Source: a bacterium (GTDB taxonomy: Bacteria > Acidobacteriota > Polarisedimenticolia > Polarisedimenticolales > Polarisedimenticolaceae). Taken from it: DNA of 64,000 nucleotides. Every line of letters begins with the position of its first letter. Position 1 is the first letter of the stretch. The position numbers and the translations under genes are program-made. The notes beneath the pieces were generated by a model. It worked only from the letters and a program-made list of their open reading frames with translations. It searched no databases and had not been told where the DNA came from. The stretch covers positions 1-64,000 of the forward strand of contig JAAELQ010000317.1 of the NCBI GenBank assembly GCA_024226515.1. Direction: 5' to 3'. Shown here piece by piece: positions 56,056 to 64,000 of this stretch.

Positions 56056-58734
56056 TCATGTTTCCGTCGAGGCGGAAGTCTGCGAAGACTCGATCAGATC
56101 CAGCACGCGCTCGACGAGCGAGCCGCGCATGGCGTCGTCGAACACGACGCGGTCGACGTCGTCGGTCAGCAGGCCATCGAACAGCGCGCGCTTGCCCTCG
56201 AGAATCTGCCGCACGCGCTCCTCGAGCGCGCCGCGCGTGACGAAGTGCAAGACGCGCACGCCGCGCCGCTGGCCCATGCGGTGCACCCGGCCGATGCGCT
56301 GCTCGAGCACGGCGGGGTTCCACGGAACCTCGAGGTTGACGACGACCGACGCGGCTTCCTGGAGGTTCAGCCCCAGCCCGCCGGCGTCCGTCGAATAGAG
56401 CACGCGGAAATCGGGATCGGTGAAGAACGAATCGAGCATCTCGTCACGCGCCTTGCTGCTGAGCCCGCCGTGGAACACGTCGGCGCGCAGGTCGCGCCGT
56501 TCGAGCACGTCGCGCGTGACGAAGCCCGCGAGGCGCAGCATCCGCTCCCATTGCGAGAAGACGACGACCTTCGCATCGGACTCGTCGAGCAGGTCGTCGA
56601 GCACGCGCGCGAACTCCTCCAGCTTCGGCGACCCCAGAGCGCGCAGCTCGCCGCGCGACGGCGGGGCCGGGTCTGTCAGCCGACCCTCGATCGTGTCCCA
56701 CGCGTACTGCGCGCGGGAGTTACACAGGATGCGCATACAGGTCAGCGACTGCAGCAGCACGCGCACCTCGCGCGGTCCGAGCGGCTGCCCGCGTGAGGCC
56801 AGCGCGCCGACCGTCGACGCATGCTTGCGATACGGCGCGCGCTGCGCGGCCGTCATGCCGGTCCAGAACGTGTGGTCCGTCCGCTCGGGCAGCTGGTCCA
56901 GCACGGTGTCGCGTTCGCGGCGCAGGAAGAACGGTCGCAATCTCCGTCGCAGGACCTGCAGGCCCTCGTAGGCCAGGATGCGGCCCTTGCCGTCCGTTAC
57001 CGCGTGGAACGGCAGCAGACGCCAGCGCGGGCCCAGGCCACGCGGATGAATGTACTCGACCAGCGAGTGCAACTCGTGCAGCCGGTTCTCGAGCGGCGTG
57101 CCGGTCAGGATGAACGCGTACGGGCTACGCAGACGCTTGACCGCGCGCGCGGTCTTGGTATCCCAGTTCTTGATGCGCTGCGCCTCGTCCAGGATCACCA
57201 GGTCGACGTCGGTCTCGCGGATCGCGTCGAGATCGCGCAATACGAGCTCGTAGTTGATCAGCATGAAACCGTCGGTCCATTCCGCGTACGCACGAAGGCG
57301 ACGCGAGCGCGGTCCCTCGACGACGTGCGCGGCCTCGCCGGTCGCCTTGTCGATCTCGCGCTTCCATTGGTGCTTCAGCGACGCCGGGCAGACCACCATC
57401 ATGCGCCGCACGCCGGCCGCGCGCTGCAACAGTCCGGCGGCCGCGATGGCCTGCACCGTCTTGCCGAGGCCCATGTCGTCCGCCAGAAACGCTCGCCCGC
57501 GGCGCGCCAGGAACGCAACGCCGGTCTCCTGGTACGCATGCAGGCGCAGCCCCAGCTTCGGGACCAGCGCCTCCCAGTCCGGGTGCCCCGGCCCGATCGA
57601 CGACAACCTCTCCGCGCCTCGTCGCTCTTGCGCCGCGAGCTCGATCCGCTGCGGCACCGCCGGGTCGAGGTCCCACAGCCAGTCGTTGTCGGCCGCGAGG
57701 CGGCGAGCCGCGTCCACGGCAGCCTGCGCGCGCTCCGGGCCGAGCGCTCCGTCGTCGTCGGTCCTCAGCCAGCCGGTCTCGTCGAACCAACCCTCCAGCG
57801 ACGGCGGCGTCCCCTCCCCCGGCGCGTCGAGTCGGATCTCGGACAGCCGGTCCGGCGCGTGCTCCATCGACGCACGTCCGCAGCGGCGCACGGTGCAAAC
57901 CCGCGACAGGTCCGGCTTGGGCTTGCGCGAGAACCACATGCGCGCGCGCTCGACGTGCACGCACGTTCCGAGTTCGCCGTGCCAGTGGTCCGCACAGGTG
58001 CAAGAGCCGCGGGCGAACTTCTCGCCCCACAGCGCTACCGTCTCCCCGTGCCGGGCTCCCTTCCGCGACACGCAGAAGCCGGGCACCGTCCCCTCGAGCG
58101 GCTCGACCGTCAGGCCGCGGCGTCGCGCGCCGACGCGCCGGGTGGCGAGCTCCTCCGCCCGCGCCAGCTCGATTCTCTCGTCCCGCCCGAATGTGCGCTC
58201 GGCGCCGCCGACGATCCAGTAGCCGGACAGCTCCGTCGGCGGCGGTTCGGCGGGGGCGCGAGGCCGTCCGCGGCGCTCCGCGGCGGGCACTCGCGGCACC
58301 GCGGCCGCCGGAAAGCGCAGCGCCTCCAGCGCGGCCACGGCGTGCTTGCAACCCGACTTGGTCTCGCGGGCGCACGTGCATCGGCAGTCGAGGCCGCCGT
58401 CGACGACCCACACGCGGACCTGGTACGGCAGCGGCCGGTTGCCGCGTACGCGCGCCTCGACGCGGCGTCCGTCCGGGGTCAGCCTCAACGACTCGACTCG
58501 TCCCAGCAGCGCGTCCTTGCGCCCACCCGCCGCGATGCCCGCTCCGGCCCACTGCGCGAGGTCGTGCTCGAGCAGTTGTGCGGCGGCGGGCGATTCGCGC
58601 TCGCGGTCCTGGGATCCGGCTCGGGCCAAGAAGGCCTCCTCGCTTCCCGCGTTGCGGACTCGTTCGCGCCGTGAGCACGGGACAAACGAATAGTGTGCCT
58701 CAACTGCCCCGTTTTCCCAAGCCGAAGGGTGCAT
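56056..58734 (-). CDS. SNF2-family helicase with SWIM-type zinc fingers
   Basis: The 892-residue protein has two cysteine-rich SWIM-like fingers: DCRCTCARETKSGCKHAV near 119-136 and SCTCADHWHGELGTCVHVE near 242-260. The SNF2 motor follows, with motif I DDMGLGKTVQA near 417, motif II LDEAQRIKN near 525, and helicase C motifs (EQRIGRVHRMGQRRGV) near 825. It probably remodels protein-DNA complexes or aids repair with ATP. The first ATG (58734) is used; it is separated by only 30 bases from the divergent E1 gene, so the promoters overlap. Confidence 0.9.
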   Translation of the reverse strand: MHPSAWENGAVEAHYSFVPCSRRERVRNAGSEEAFLARAGSQDRERESPAAAQLLEHDLAQWAGAGIAAGGRKDALLGRVESLRLTPDGRRVEARVRGNRPLPYQVRVWVVDGGLDCRCTCARETKSGCKHAVAALEALRFPAAAVPRVPAAERRGRPRAPAEPPPTELSGYWIVGGAERTFGRDERIELARAEELATRRVGARRRGLTVEPLEGTVPGFCVSRKGARHGETVALWGEKFARGSCTCADHWHGELGTCVHVERARMWFSRKPKPDLSRVCTVRRCGRASMEHAPDRLSEIRLDAPGEGTPPSLEGWFDETGWLRTDDDGALGPERAQAAVDAARRLAADNDWLWDLDPAVPQRIELAAQERRGAERLSSIGPGHPDWEALVPKLGLRLHAYQETGVAFLARRGRAFLADDMGLGKTVQAIAAAGLLQRAAGVRRMMVVCPASLKHQWKREIDKATGEAAHVVEGPRSRRLRAYAEWTDGFMLINYELVLRDLDAIRETDVDLVILDEAQRIKNWDTKTARAVKRLRSPYAFILTGTPLENRLHELHSLVEYIHPRGLGPRWRLLPFHAVTDGKGRILAYEGLQVLRRRLRPFFLRRERDTVLDQLPERTDHTFWTGMTAAQRAPYRKHASTVGALASRGQPLGPREVRVLLQSLTCMRILCNSRAQYAWDTIEGRLTDPAPPSRGELRALGSPKLEEFARVLDDLLDESDAKVVVFSQWERMLRLAGFVTRDVLERRDLRADVFHGGLSSKARDEMLDSFFTDPDFRVLYSTDAGGLGLNLQEAASVVVNLEVPWNPAVLEQRIGRVHRMGQRRGVRVLHFVTRGALEERVRQILEGKRALFDGLLTDDVDRVVFDDAMRGSLVERVLDLIESSQTSASTET

Positions 58735-58764
58735 TCCCCCGGAATCCGGGCTAGCATCGGGCCG

Positions 58765-61275
58765 ATGGCCCGCGGCAAGACCAGCAAGAAAGCCACCGCG
58801 CTGCGCGCGGAGAGACGGCCGACGACCGCGAAGAAGCTCGCCGCGTTCGTGCTCGAGCGTTACCCCTTCTGCCTGACCGCGGTCGCGGACTGCGTCAAGT
58901 CGATCGCCGAGCCCGCGAGAAAGCTCGCCGCGCAGCAGTCGGTCGAGCGACTGCGCAGCGAGCTAGCCAGACGCCTCCCGCGGGCGTTGAAGTTCTCGTT
59001 GCCGCGTGGACTGCCGGACGCGATCCCCGGTGCGAGCGCTGCGGCGCGTCACGACCACGCCGTGCGCGAGGTATGCGACGCGGTGGACGGCTTCCTGCAC
59101 CGTGAGTCGATCGCCGCCTCGTTCACGACCGAGGAGCGGCTCGAGCTGCTGCGCGGGATGATCCTGACGCGCGCCACCGACAACCAGCTCAAGCAGTTCT
59201 TCATGGGCAGCGACGTGCGCTACGGCGGCGGCGCGTTCCAGGGCAAGGGGTTCCGCTCGCTCGGGCAGGAGGCGATCTACGGCGTCGCGTTGCGACTGCG
59301 GCGCGGGCCGGGCTACCGCACCGAGGGCGGCGAGTGGAGCGGCGACGTCGTCGCGCCGCTGATCCGCGACCTCGGTGCCGCGCTCGCGATGCGACCCGAG
59401 GCCGAGGCGGTGCGGCGCGTGCTCAGCGCTCAGATGGGCAAGGCCGGCCCGCCGATGGACGGCCGCGACTTCCACATCGGCGATTTCGAGTGGGGCGTGC
59501 TGCCCGCGACGGCGCCGTTGAGCATCTCCAGCCTCTCCGCGGCCGGTCTGGCCATGGCGTTCAAGATGGAGAATGGCGGCCGCGTGGCGGTCGCGTTCAT
59601 CGGCGAGGGCGGGTCGTCGCTCGGCGAGTGGCACGAGGCGATCAACGCCTGCGCCGCGCGCCGGCTGCCCGCGATCTTCTGTATCCAGAACAACCAGACC
59701 GCGCTCTCGACGCCTGTCGTCGAACAGTCCGCGGTGCGGGTGTTCGCCGACAAGGCGGCGGGCTACGGCATCCCGGGATTCAGCATCGACGGCACCGACC
59801 CCGAAGCAGTGGCCGCCGCGTTCTCGCACGCCGCCGAGCGCGCCCGGGAGGGACACGGACCGACGCTGATCGAGGTCGTCGCGATGCGCATGTGCGGTCA
59901 CGCGCACCACGACGACATGCTGTACCTCGGGCGAGAGACTCCTCCCACGTGGGAGTATCCCGAGCCGACCGAACAGGGCTACGCCGACGCCGAGACGTAC
60001 GCGTTCTGGCGCGAGCGCGACCCGATCGCGACTTACGCGCGACGCCTCGAGGCCGACGGCCTGCTGGCCCCCGGCGACCTGCAGCAACTGCAAGAAGACG
60101 CCGAGACGCTGGTCGCCGAGGCGGCGCGGACCGTCGTCGATGCCCCGTGGCCCGAGGGCACGGACGCCGGCGCGCGCGTCTTCGCGGACGAGCCGGCGCG
60201 CATGCACGTCGAGGTTCTCGAGGGGCGCGCTTCTTCGAAGTCCTCGGGCGACGCGCAGTTGCCGTCGCTCGAGAACGGTCCCGGGTTCGACCCCAAGGGC
60301 AACACGTTCCTGGAAGCCGTCATGCTGGGCGTGCGCGACGCCCTCGAGGCCGACCCGCGGGTGTTCCTCTACGGTGAGGACGTCGGCGGCAAATACGGCA
60401 ACGCGTTTCTGCTGTTGCGCCCGCTGCTCGAGGCCCACGGAGAGCGCATCGTCAACTCCACGCTGGCCGAGGGCGGCGTGCTGGGGGTCTGCATCGGTGC
60501 TGCCCTGGCCGGGATGCGCCCCATCGGCGAGATCCAGTTCAACGACTTCGTCGCCAGCGGCTTCAACCAGCTGGTGAACAACGCCGCGAAGATCCGCTAT
60601 CGCTGGGGCGGCTCGGCCCCGATGGTCGTGCGCCTGCCGTGGGGCGGGCTGCGCCGTGCGGGCCCGTACCACAGTCAGAACACCGAGCCGTGGTTCTACC
60701 GCACGCCGGGACTGAAGATCGTCGCCCCGTCGACGCCGCACGATGCGCGTGCGCTGATGGCGTCGGCCGTCGCCGACCCGGATCCGGTGCTGTTTTACGA
60801 GCACATCGGCCTGTATCGCGACCCGAAGATCAAGCAGGTGCTGGGCGAGAACGCGCCCGCTCCGCTGCCGATCGGACGCGCCGCGCTGCGCCGGGCCGGC
60901 TCGGACCTGCTGATCGTCTCCTACGGCGCCTATGTGCACCGTTGCATGCGCGTCGCCGCGCGGCTGGCCGGCGACGGCATCGAGTCCGCGGTGCTCGATC
61001 TACGCAGCATCGCGCCGCTCGACCGCGCGGCCGTGCTCGGCTCTGCGCGTTTCTGCGGCAAGGTGCTGATCGTGCACGAGGACTCGCGCACCGGAGGCAT
61101 CGGCGAGAGTGTCGCCGCCGTGATCCAGGAGGAGGCGTTCGAGGATCTCGACGCGCCGGTGCGCATCGTCGGGGCTCTCGATGCGCCGGTGCCGTACGCA
61201 CCGCCGCTCGAGGACTATTTCCTGCCCGACGAGGAGCGGATCGAGCGCGCGGCGAGGCTGCTCGCCGCGTACTGA
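58765..61275 (+). CDS. 2-oxoacid dehydrogenase E1, alpha and beta fused
   Basis: The 836-residue protein has a basic N-terminal extension of about 110 residues. The alpha half holds FMGSDVRYGGGAFQGKGFRS and the TPP-binding GEGGSSLGEWHEAINACAAR extending to QNN near 283-316; the motif begins GEG where E1 alpha usually has GDG. The beta half (from about 515) has FLYGEDVGGKYGNAF, TLAEGGVLGVCIGAALAGMR, and a beta C-terminal domain. This is the pyruvate/branched-chain E1 type; the substrate is not determined. A TAGCAT hexamer (58752-58757) ends seven bases before the ATG, so a leaderless start is likely. No E2 or E3 gene adjoins it. Confidence 0.92.
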   Translation: MARGKTSKKATALRAERRPTTAKKLAAFVLERYPFCLTAVADCVKSIAEPARKLAAQQSVERLRSELARRLPRALKFSLPRGLPDAIPGASAAARHDHAVREVCDAVDGFLHRESIAASFTTEERLELLRGMILTRATDNQLKQFFMGSDVRYGGGAFQGKGFRSLGQEAIYGVALRLRRGPGYRTEGGEWSGDVVAPLIRDLGAALAMRPEAEAVRRVLSAQMGKAGPPMDGRDFHIGDFEWGVLPATAPLSISSLSAAGLAMAFKMENGGRVAVAFIGEGGSSLGEWHEAINACAARRLPAIFCIQNNQTALSTPVVEQSAVRVFADKAAGYGIPGFSIDGTDPEAVAAAFSHAAERAREGHGPTLIEVVAMRMCGHAHHDDMLYLGRETPPTWEYPEPTEQGYADAETYAFWRERDPIATYARRLEADGLLAPGDLQQLQEDAETLVAEAARTVVDAPWPEGTDAGARVFADEPARMHVEVLEGRASSKSSGDAQLPSLENGPGFDPKGNTFLEAVMLGVRDALEADPRVFLYGEDVGGKYGNAFLLLRPLLEAHGERIVNSTLAEGGVLGVCIGAALAGMRPIGEIQFNDFVASGFNQLVNNAAKIRYRWGGSAPMVVRLPWGGLRRAGPYHSQNTEPWFYRTPGLKIVAPSTPHDARALMASAVADPDPVLFYEHIGLYRDPKIKQVLGENAPAPLPIGRAALRRAGSDLLIVSYGAYVHRCMRVAARLAGDGIESAVLDLRSIAPLDRAAVLGSARFCGKVLIVHEDSRTGGIGESVAAVIQEEAFEDLDAPVRIVGALDAPVPYAPPLEDYFLPDEERIERAARLLAAY

Positions 61276-61285
61276 CGCCGCAGTC

Positions 61286-61870
61286 TCAGTTCTTCTTCTT
61301 GCGCTTGCGCGACTTCTTGGTCGGCTCGGCCTCCGGCTCCGGCGGGCAGGTCTCGAGCGCCTCGACCGATTCCAGCAGCTGGTTGAATGCGCGGGTCATG
61401 CCCGCCAGCCCCATGCCGGCGTCGGCCGTGTTGGCGGCCGTCTCGAAGATCTGCGCGCCGCGGCGCAGCGAGTCCAGGTCCTGCCCGGCGAACGCCACGG
61501 CGGACACCGCGTCGTCGTTGCCGCCGCTCTCGTAGCACCGCGAGAGCTCGCCGAGTTGCCGCTGCACCTCGTCGAAGCCGGCACGCAGCCGCTGCAGGTT
61601 GTTGGTGCAGCAGACCCGGGCCGGCGTCGCCGGCTCGCCGTCGTCGCCCGTTCCCATGCCGGCGACGCTGTTGGTGAGCCGCATCCGGGCGTTCTTGATC
61701 TGCCCGCGGAACTTGCCGATCTGCTCGTGGATCACGTCCAGAGCGGACACGGCGCTCGACTCCGCGTACGATTGTTCCTGCGGATCCGCCGCGACGACCG
61801 CTCCGCACAGCAGCAGCGCCACGACCCAACAGGCGGTGGTGTTCCGCACCCTTCCGATGCCAGATTTCAT
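61286..61870 (-). CDS. Secreted helical protein of unknown function
   Basis: The 194-residue product begins with a signal peptide (TTACWVVALLLCGAVVAA) and continues with a helical, heptad-like region from about 40 to 165 (HEQIGKFRGQIKNARMRL, QRLRAGFDEVQRQLGEL). Several cysteines (VCCTNN, SRCYESG, LETCPPE) are seen, and the tail is strongly basic (KKSRKRKKKN). GGGAGAG stands before the ATG at 61870. No family is recognised. It is convergent with the E1 gene. Confidence 0.75.
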   Translation of the reverse strand: MKSGIGRVRNTTACWVVALLLCGAVVAADPQEQSYAESSAVSALDVIHEQIGKFRGQIKNARMRLTNSVAGMGTGDDGEPATPARVCCTNNLQRLRAGFDEVQRQLGELSRCYESGGNDDAVSAVAFAGQDLDSLRRGAQIFETAANTADAGMGLAGMTRAFNQLLESVEALETCPPEPEAEPTKKSRKRKKKN

Positions 61871-61973
61871 GATCTCTCCCGTCTTCCGGTCCACCTTATC
61901 AGCCCACCGGCGGGGCCGCGAACGTCCGCCGGGGCATTTGCTATCATCTCGTCCGCACCCCGGATCCCGACCC

Positions 61974-63803
61974 ATGAACAACGACCATAGCGGGCCGACC
62001 GACCCGCACACCCGGCAAGCCCGGCAGCACGACTCCCAGACGACGCGAGAGACCGCGCGGGAACTCGTGCGCCTGGCCCGCGAGTCGCCACGCGACTTCG
62101 ACGCCCGAGTGCGCGAGCTGAACATCCGCGATCTGGCCGAGCTTGCCGCGCGCCTGCCGCCCGAGGCCCGCCTCGAGCTGCTGGTCAACGCGCCGCGGCC
62201 CATGCGGCTGGTGCGCGCTCTGCCGGACTCGGACCTGTACATGACGGTGCGCGAGGTCGGGCCGGTCGACGCCACTCCGGTGATCGGCCTGGCGTCGAAG
62301 AGCCAGCTACAGCATCTGGTCGATCTCGAGTCGTGGCGCGGCGACCGCTTCGACGCCCGGCGCGCCGGCGGCTGGACCGCCCTGCTGCTGGAGGCCGGCG
62401 AGCCGACCATGCTGCGCTTCCTGCGCAACGCCGACGACGAGCTACTGGCCCTGCTGCTCAGGCAATGGGCGCGCATCGAACAGATCGAGTACGAGGACGA
62501 TCCCGGCAAGCACGGGCACGGTCAGGGAGACGCCGGCACCGAGCAGGGACTGATGACGCCCGACGGTTACCATCGATTCTCTCCCGAGATCACCGAGCAC
62601 GGCCCCGCGATCCGGCGCATGCTACAGATCTTCTTCACCGACAACGCCGAGCGCTACCAGCGCATCATGTGGCTCTCCATGTGGGAGCTGCCGTCCGAGC
62701 TCGAGGAGTCCGCCCTGCACTGGAGACAGTGCCGACTGGAAGAGCACGGCTTCCCGCGGCGCGAGGAGGCGTTCGACGTCTACGCCCCTCCGGAGGGGGC
62801 CACGCTGCCGACGAGCGTGAGCGAACCGGTCGATGCGGACTCGCTGCGCGCGAGTCACAGCGCCCTGATGGTGCTGCCGGCGGAGCACCGGCTGGCGGCC
62901 TCGATCGAGCTGCTCGGAGACGAGGTCCGCGACCGTGTATTGCAGGAATCCGTCGCGCTCGCCAATCGTATTCTGATCGCCGACGGCGCCGACACGGGTG
63001 ACCTCGACGTGCATCGCAGCGTGCTGCGCAAGGCCGCCGGCTTCGTTGCCATCGCCCTGGAGACCCGCGCCGGTCACGACGTCGAGGCCTGCGGACGAGC
63101 TCTGAGCGAGAATCCGCTGGTCGAACTGTTCCGCGAGGGCTACGCGCGCGTCGCGGACCTGCAGCGGCGGGCGCGGTCGATGTTCGAGACGGGCTGGGGC
63201 GCGGCCCACGACCAGGCGCTCGACTTCCTGGACTCGCCCATCCGCCAACGCGTCGAGGCGCTGCTGTTGCCGCGCCCGCTGTTTGTCCCGTTCGAGCTGG
63301 GCGACGACGCCGGCGTCGCTCGCCAGTTCGAGCAGGCCGCCGAGGTCGAAGAGACTCGCGTGTCGGTGGAGATGACCGAGGTCGTGGGCGCCGTACTGGC
63401 GTCGGGACTCGGGCTCGACCTCCGGGCGCTGCTCGACGGGCCGGCGCCTGATCGCCTGCACCCGCCGACGCAGTGCAGCGTGCTGCTCACCGTCCTCGCC
63501 TGGCACGCCGAGCGCGGGGAGACGACCCTGAGACCGCTGCCGGCCGAGGTCAGCGCGGGATTCCTGCGCAACGTAGCGTCACGCCGAACCGCGGCCCCGG
63601 ATGCGCCCGAACGCGCGCTGAACGCGTTGATCGGCTCGCTGGCGGCCGCCCTCGAGCTCGAGCCGCGATCGGCCGAGGTGCTGCGCTCGTTCGGGCGCTT
63701 CTGCGTCGAGCGGCTGTCCGCCGAGTGCGGCAACCTGGACCCCGGCGTCCCGATCGACCCGCGTCACGTCTCGTGTCTGCTGCTCGACGACCCGGGCGCT
63801 TGA
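61974..63803 (+). CDS. DUF6178 family protein
   Basis: The 609-residue protein matches what I recall of DUF6178, a conserved family of delta-proteobacteria: LNIRDLAELAARLPPEARLELL near residues 50-71, SDLYMTVREVG near 85, and MLRFLRNADDELLALLLRQWARI near 144-166. It is mostly helical and charged, with no signal peptide, no membrane helix and no catalytic motif that I can name. The ATG at 61974 has no clear ribosome-binding sequence; a TATCAT hexamer (61942-61947) lies 26 bases upstream. The next gene starts 26 bases after its stop. Confidence 0.75.
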   Translation: MNNDHSGPTDPHTRQARQHDSQTTRETARELVRLARESPRDFDARVRELNIRDLAELAARLPPEARLELLVNAPRPMRLVRALPDSDLYMTVREVGPVDATPVIGLASKSQLQHLVDLESWRGDRFDARRAGGWTALLLEAGEPTMLRFLRNADDELLALLLRQWARIEQIEYEDDPGKHGHGQGDAGTEQGLMTPDGYHRFSPEITEHGPAIRRMLQIFFTDNAERYQRIMWLSMWELPSELEESALHWRQCRLEEHGFPRREEAFDVYAPPEGATLPTSVSEPVDADSLRASHSALMVLPAEHRLAASIELLGDEVRDRVLQESVALANRILIADGADTGDLDVHRSVLRKAAGFVAIALETRAGHDVEACGRALSENPLVELFREGYARVADLQRRARSMFETGWGAAHDQALDFLDSPIRQRVEALLLPRPLFVPFELGDDAGVARQFEQAAEVEETRVSVEMTEVVGAVLASGLGLDLRALLDGPAPDRLHPPTQCSVLLTVLAWHAERGETTLRPLPAEVSAGFLRNVASRRTAAPDAPERALNALIGSLAAALELEPRSAEVLRSFGRFCVERLSAECGNLDPGVPIDPRHVSCLLLDDPGA

Positions 63804-63809
63804 TAGAAT
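63804..63809 (+). promoter_or_regulatory. -10 element before the last gene
   Basis: TAGAAT begins right after the TGA of the DUF6178 gene, 19 bases before the ATG of the next gene. No good -35 is visible. Confidence 0.35.
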
Positions 63810-63828
63810 CGGTTCACACGGAGAGCCC

Positions 63829-64000
63829 ATGTCCGACAAGTCACTAAAATCCGCCTACGAACTGGCGATGGAACGCCTCGCAGCCGAGGACGAGAAGGCC
63901 GGGCGCGCGCCGTCCAGGCCGCTGACGGACGAGCAGAAGCAGGAGATCGCTCAGTTACGCAAGGAGTGCGAGGCCAAGCTCGCCGAGCGCGAGATCATGC
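63829..64000 (+). CDS. Start of a rightward gene cut by the window edge
   Basis: Fifty-seven residues are visible, starting MSDKSLKSAYELAMERLAAE. The sequence is charged and helix-prone, with a coiled-coil-like pattern (QKQEIAQLRKECEAKLAER), and has no signal peptide. A GGAGAG ribosome-binding sequence stands before the ATG. I recall similar short conserved proteins in delta-proteobacteria, but the function is unknown. Confidence 0.7.
   Translation, partial: MSDKSLKSAYELAMERLAAEDEKAGRAPSRPLTDEQKQEIAQLRKECEAKLAEREIM

Noticed and set aside
58963-60939. A 658-codon minus-strand frame opposite the E1 fusion
   Set aside because: The plus strand carries unmistakable thiamine-enzyme motifs; the antisense product is low complexity.

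Overview
The window is high-GC (roughly two thirds G+C by eye), densely packed bacterial chromosome. It holds mostly core genes on both strands. I see no prophage, insertion sequence, rRNA operon, CRISPR array or toxin-antitoxin pair. Several traits point to a delta-proteobacterial-type lineage (Myxococcota, Binatota or a neighbour). These are a mitochondrial EF-G1-like 'spd' elongation factor G, a DUF6178 protein, a Kgd-type E2-E1 fusion, a steroid 5-alpha-reductase homologue, and giant secreted FG-GAP / thrombospondin type 3 proteins. The assignment is inference from protein character only.

Layout. 1-4.1 kb: start of a leftward gene, then fmdB-like, purD-purE-mtaB, and a convergent HU gene. 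4.1-8.8 kb: a tightly overlapping leftward operon of a MrfA-MrfB-like helicase-exonuclease fusion, a DUF1684 lipoprotein, a small membrane protein and shikimate kinase. 8.8-12.3 kb: sdhCAB with a clear promoter and terminator. 12.3-15.2 kb: fusA and a P-loop ATPase. 15.2-16.7 kb: steroid-reductase-like protein and a cytidylate-kinase-like protein. 16.8-25.1 kb: two secreted surface-type proteins, one of 2248 residues with 14 FG-GAP repeats and one with an Asp/Ser tail. 25.4-30.5 kb: leftward murA-HIT and thiolase-hbd-NUDIX-RluA. 30.6-32.3 kb: serS followed by two tRNA-Ser genes and a tRNA-Gln. 32.3-38.6 kb: alcohol dehydrogenase, MBL-like protein, threonine-dehydrogenase-like SDR, DUF2270 protein, hybrid histidine kinase, tRNA-Glu. 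39-42 kb: phosphomannomutase and fumarase, ending in an unusual cruciform element. 42-48.7 kb: SLC13 permease, FAD-linked oxidase, membrane protein, ALDH7-type dehydrogenase, ApbE. 48.8-56 kb: 2-oxoglutarate decarboxylase/dehydrogenase fusion, four-domain S1 protein, quinone oxidoreductase-murB. 56-64 kb: SWIM-SNF2 helicase, fused E1 alpha/beta dehydrogenase, a secreted coiled-coil-like protein, a DUF6178 protein, and a gene cut by the window end.

How the genes fit together. Succinate dehydrogenase, fumarase, the 2-oxoglutarate E1 fusion and the fused 2-oxoacid dehydrogenase E1 describe an aerobic, TCA-based metabolism. Thiolase and 3-hydroxyacyl-CoA dehydrogenase add acyl-CoA turnover. MurA and MurB supply the first committed steps of peptidoglycan synthesis. 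Translation genes (fusA, serS, four tRNAs, S1 protein, RluA, MtaB) are scattered. Promoters resemble the sigma-70 consensus, with a recurrent -10 of TAGAAT. Several genes have a -10 hexamer 7-9 bases before their ATG, which suggests leaderless transcripts. The most unusual items are the fused MrfAB-like protein, the fusA-ATPase pair, the two surface-protein genes and the cruciform after fumC. None of them amounts to a demonstrable new system from sequence alone.
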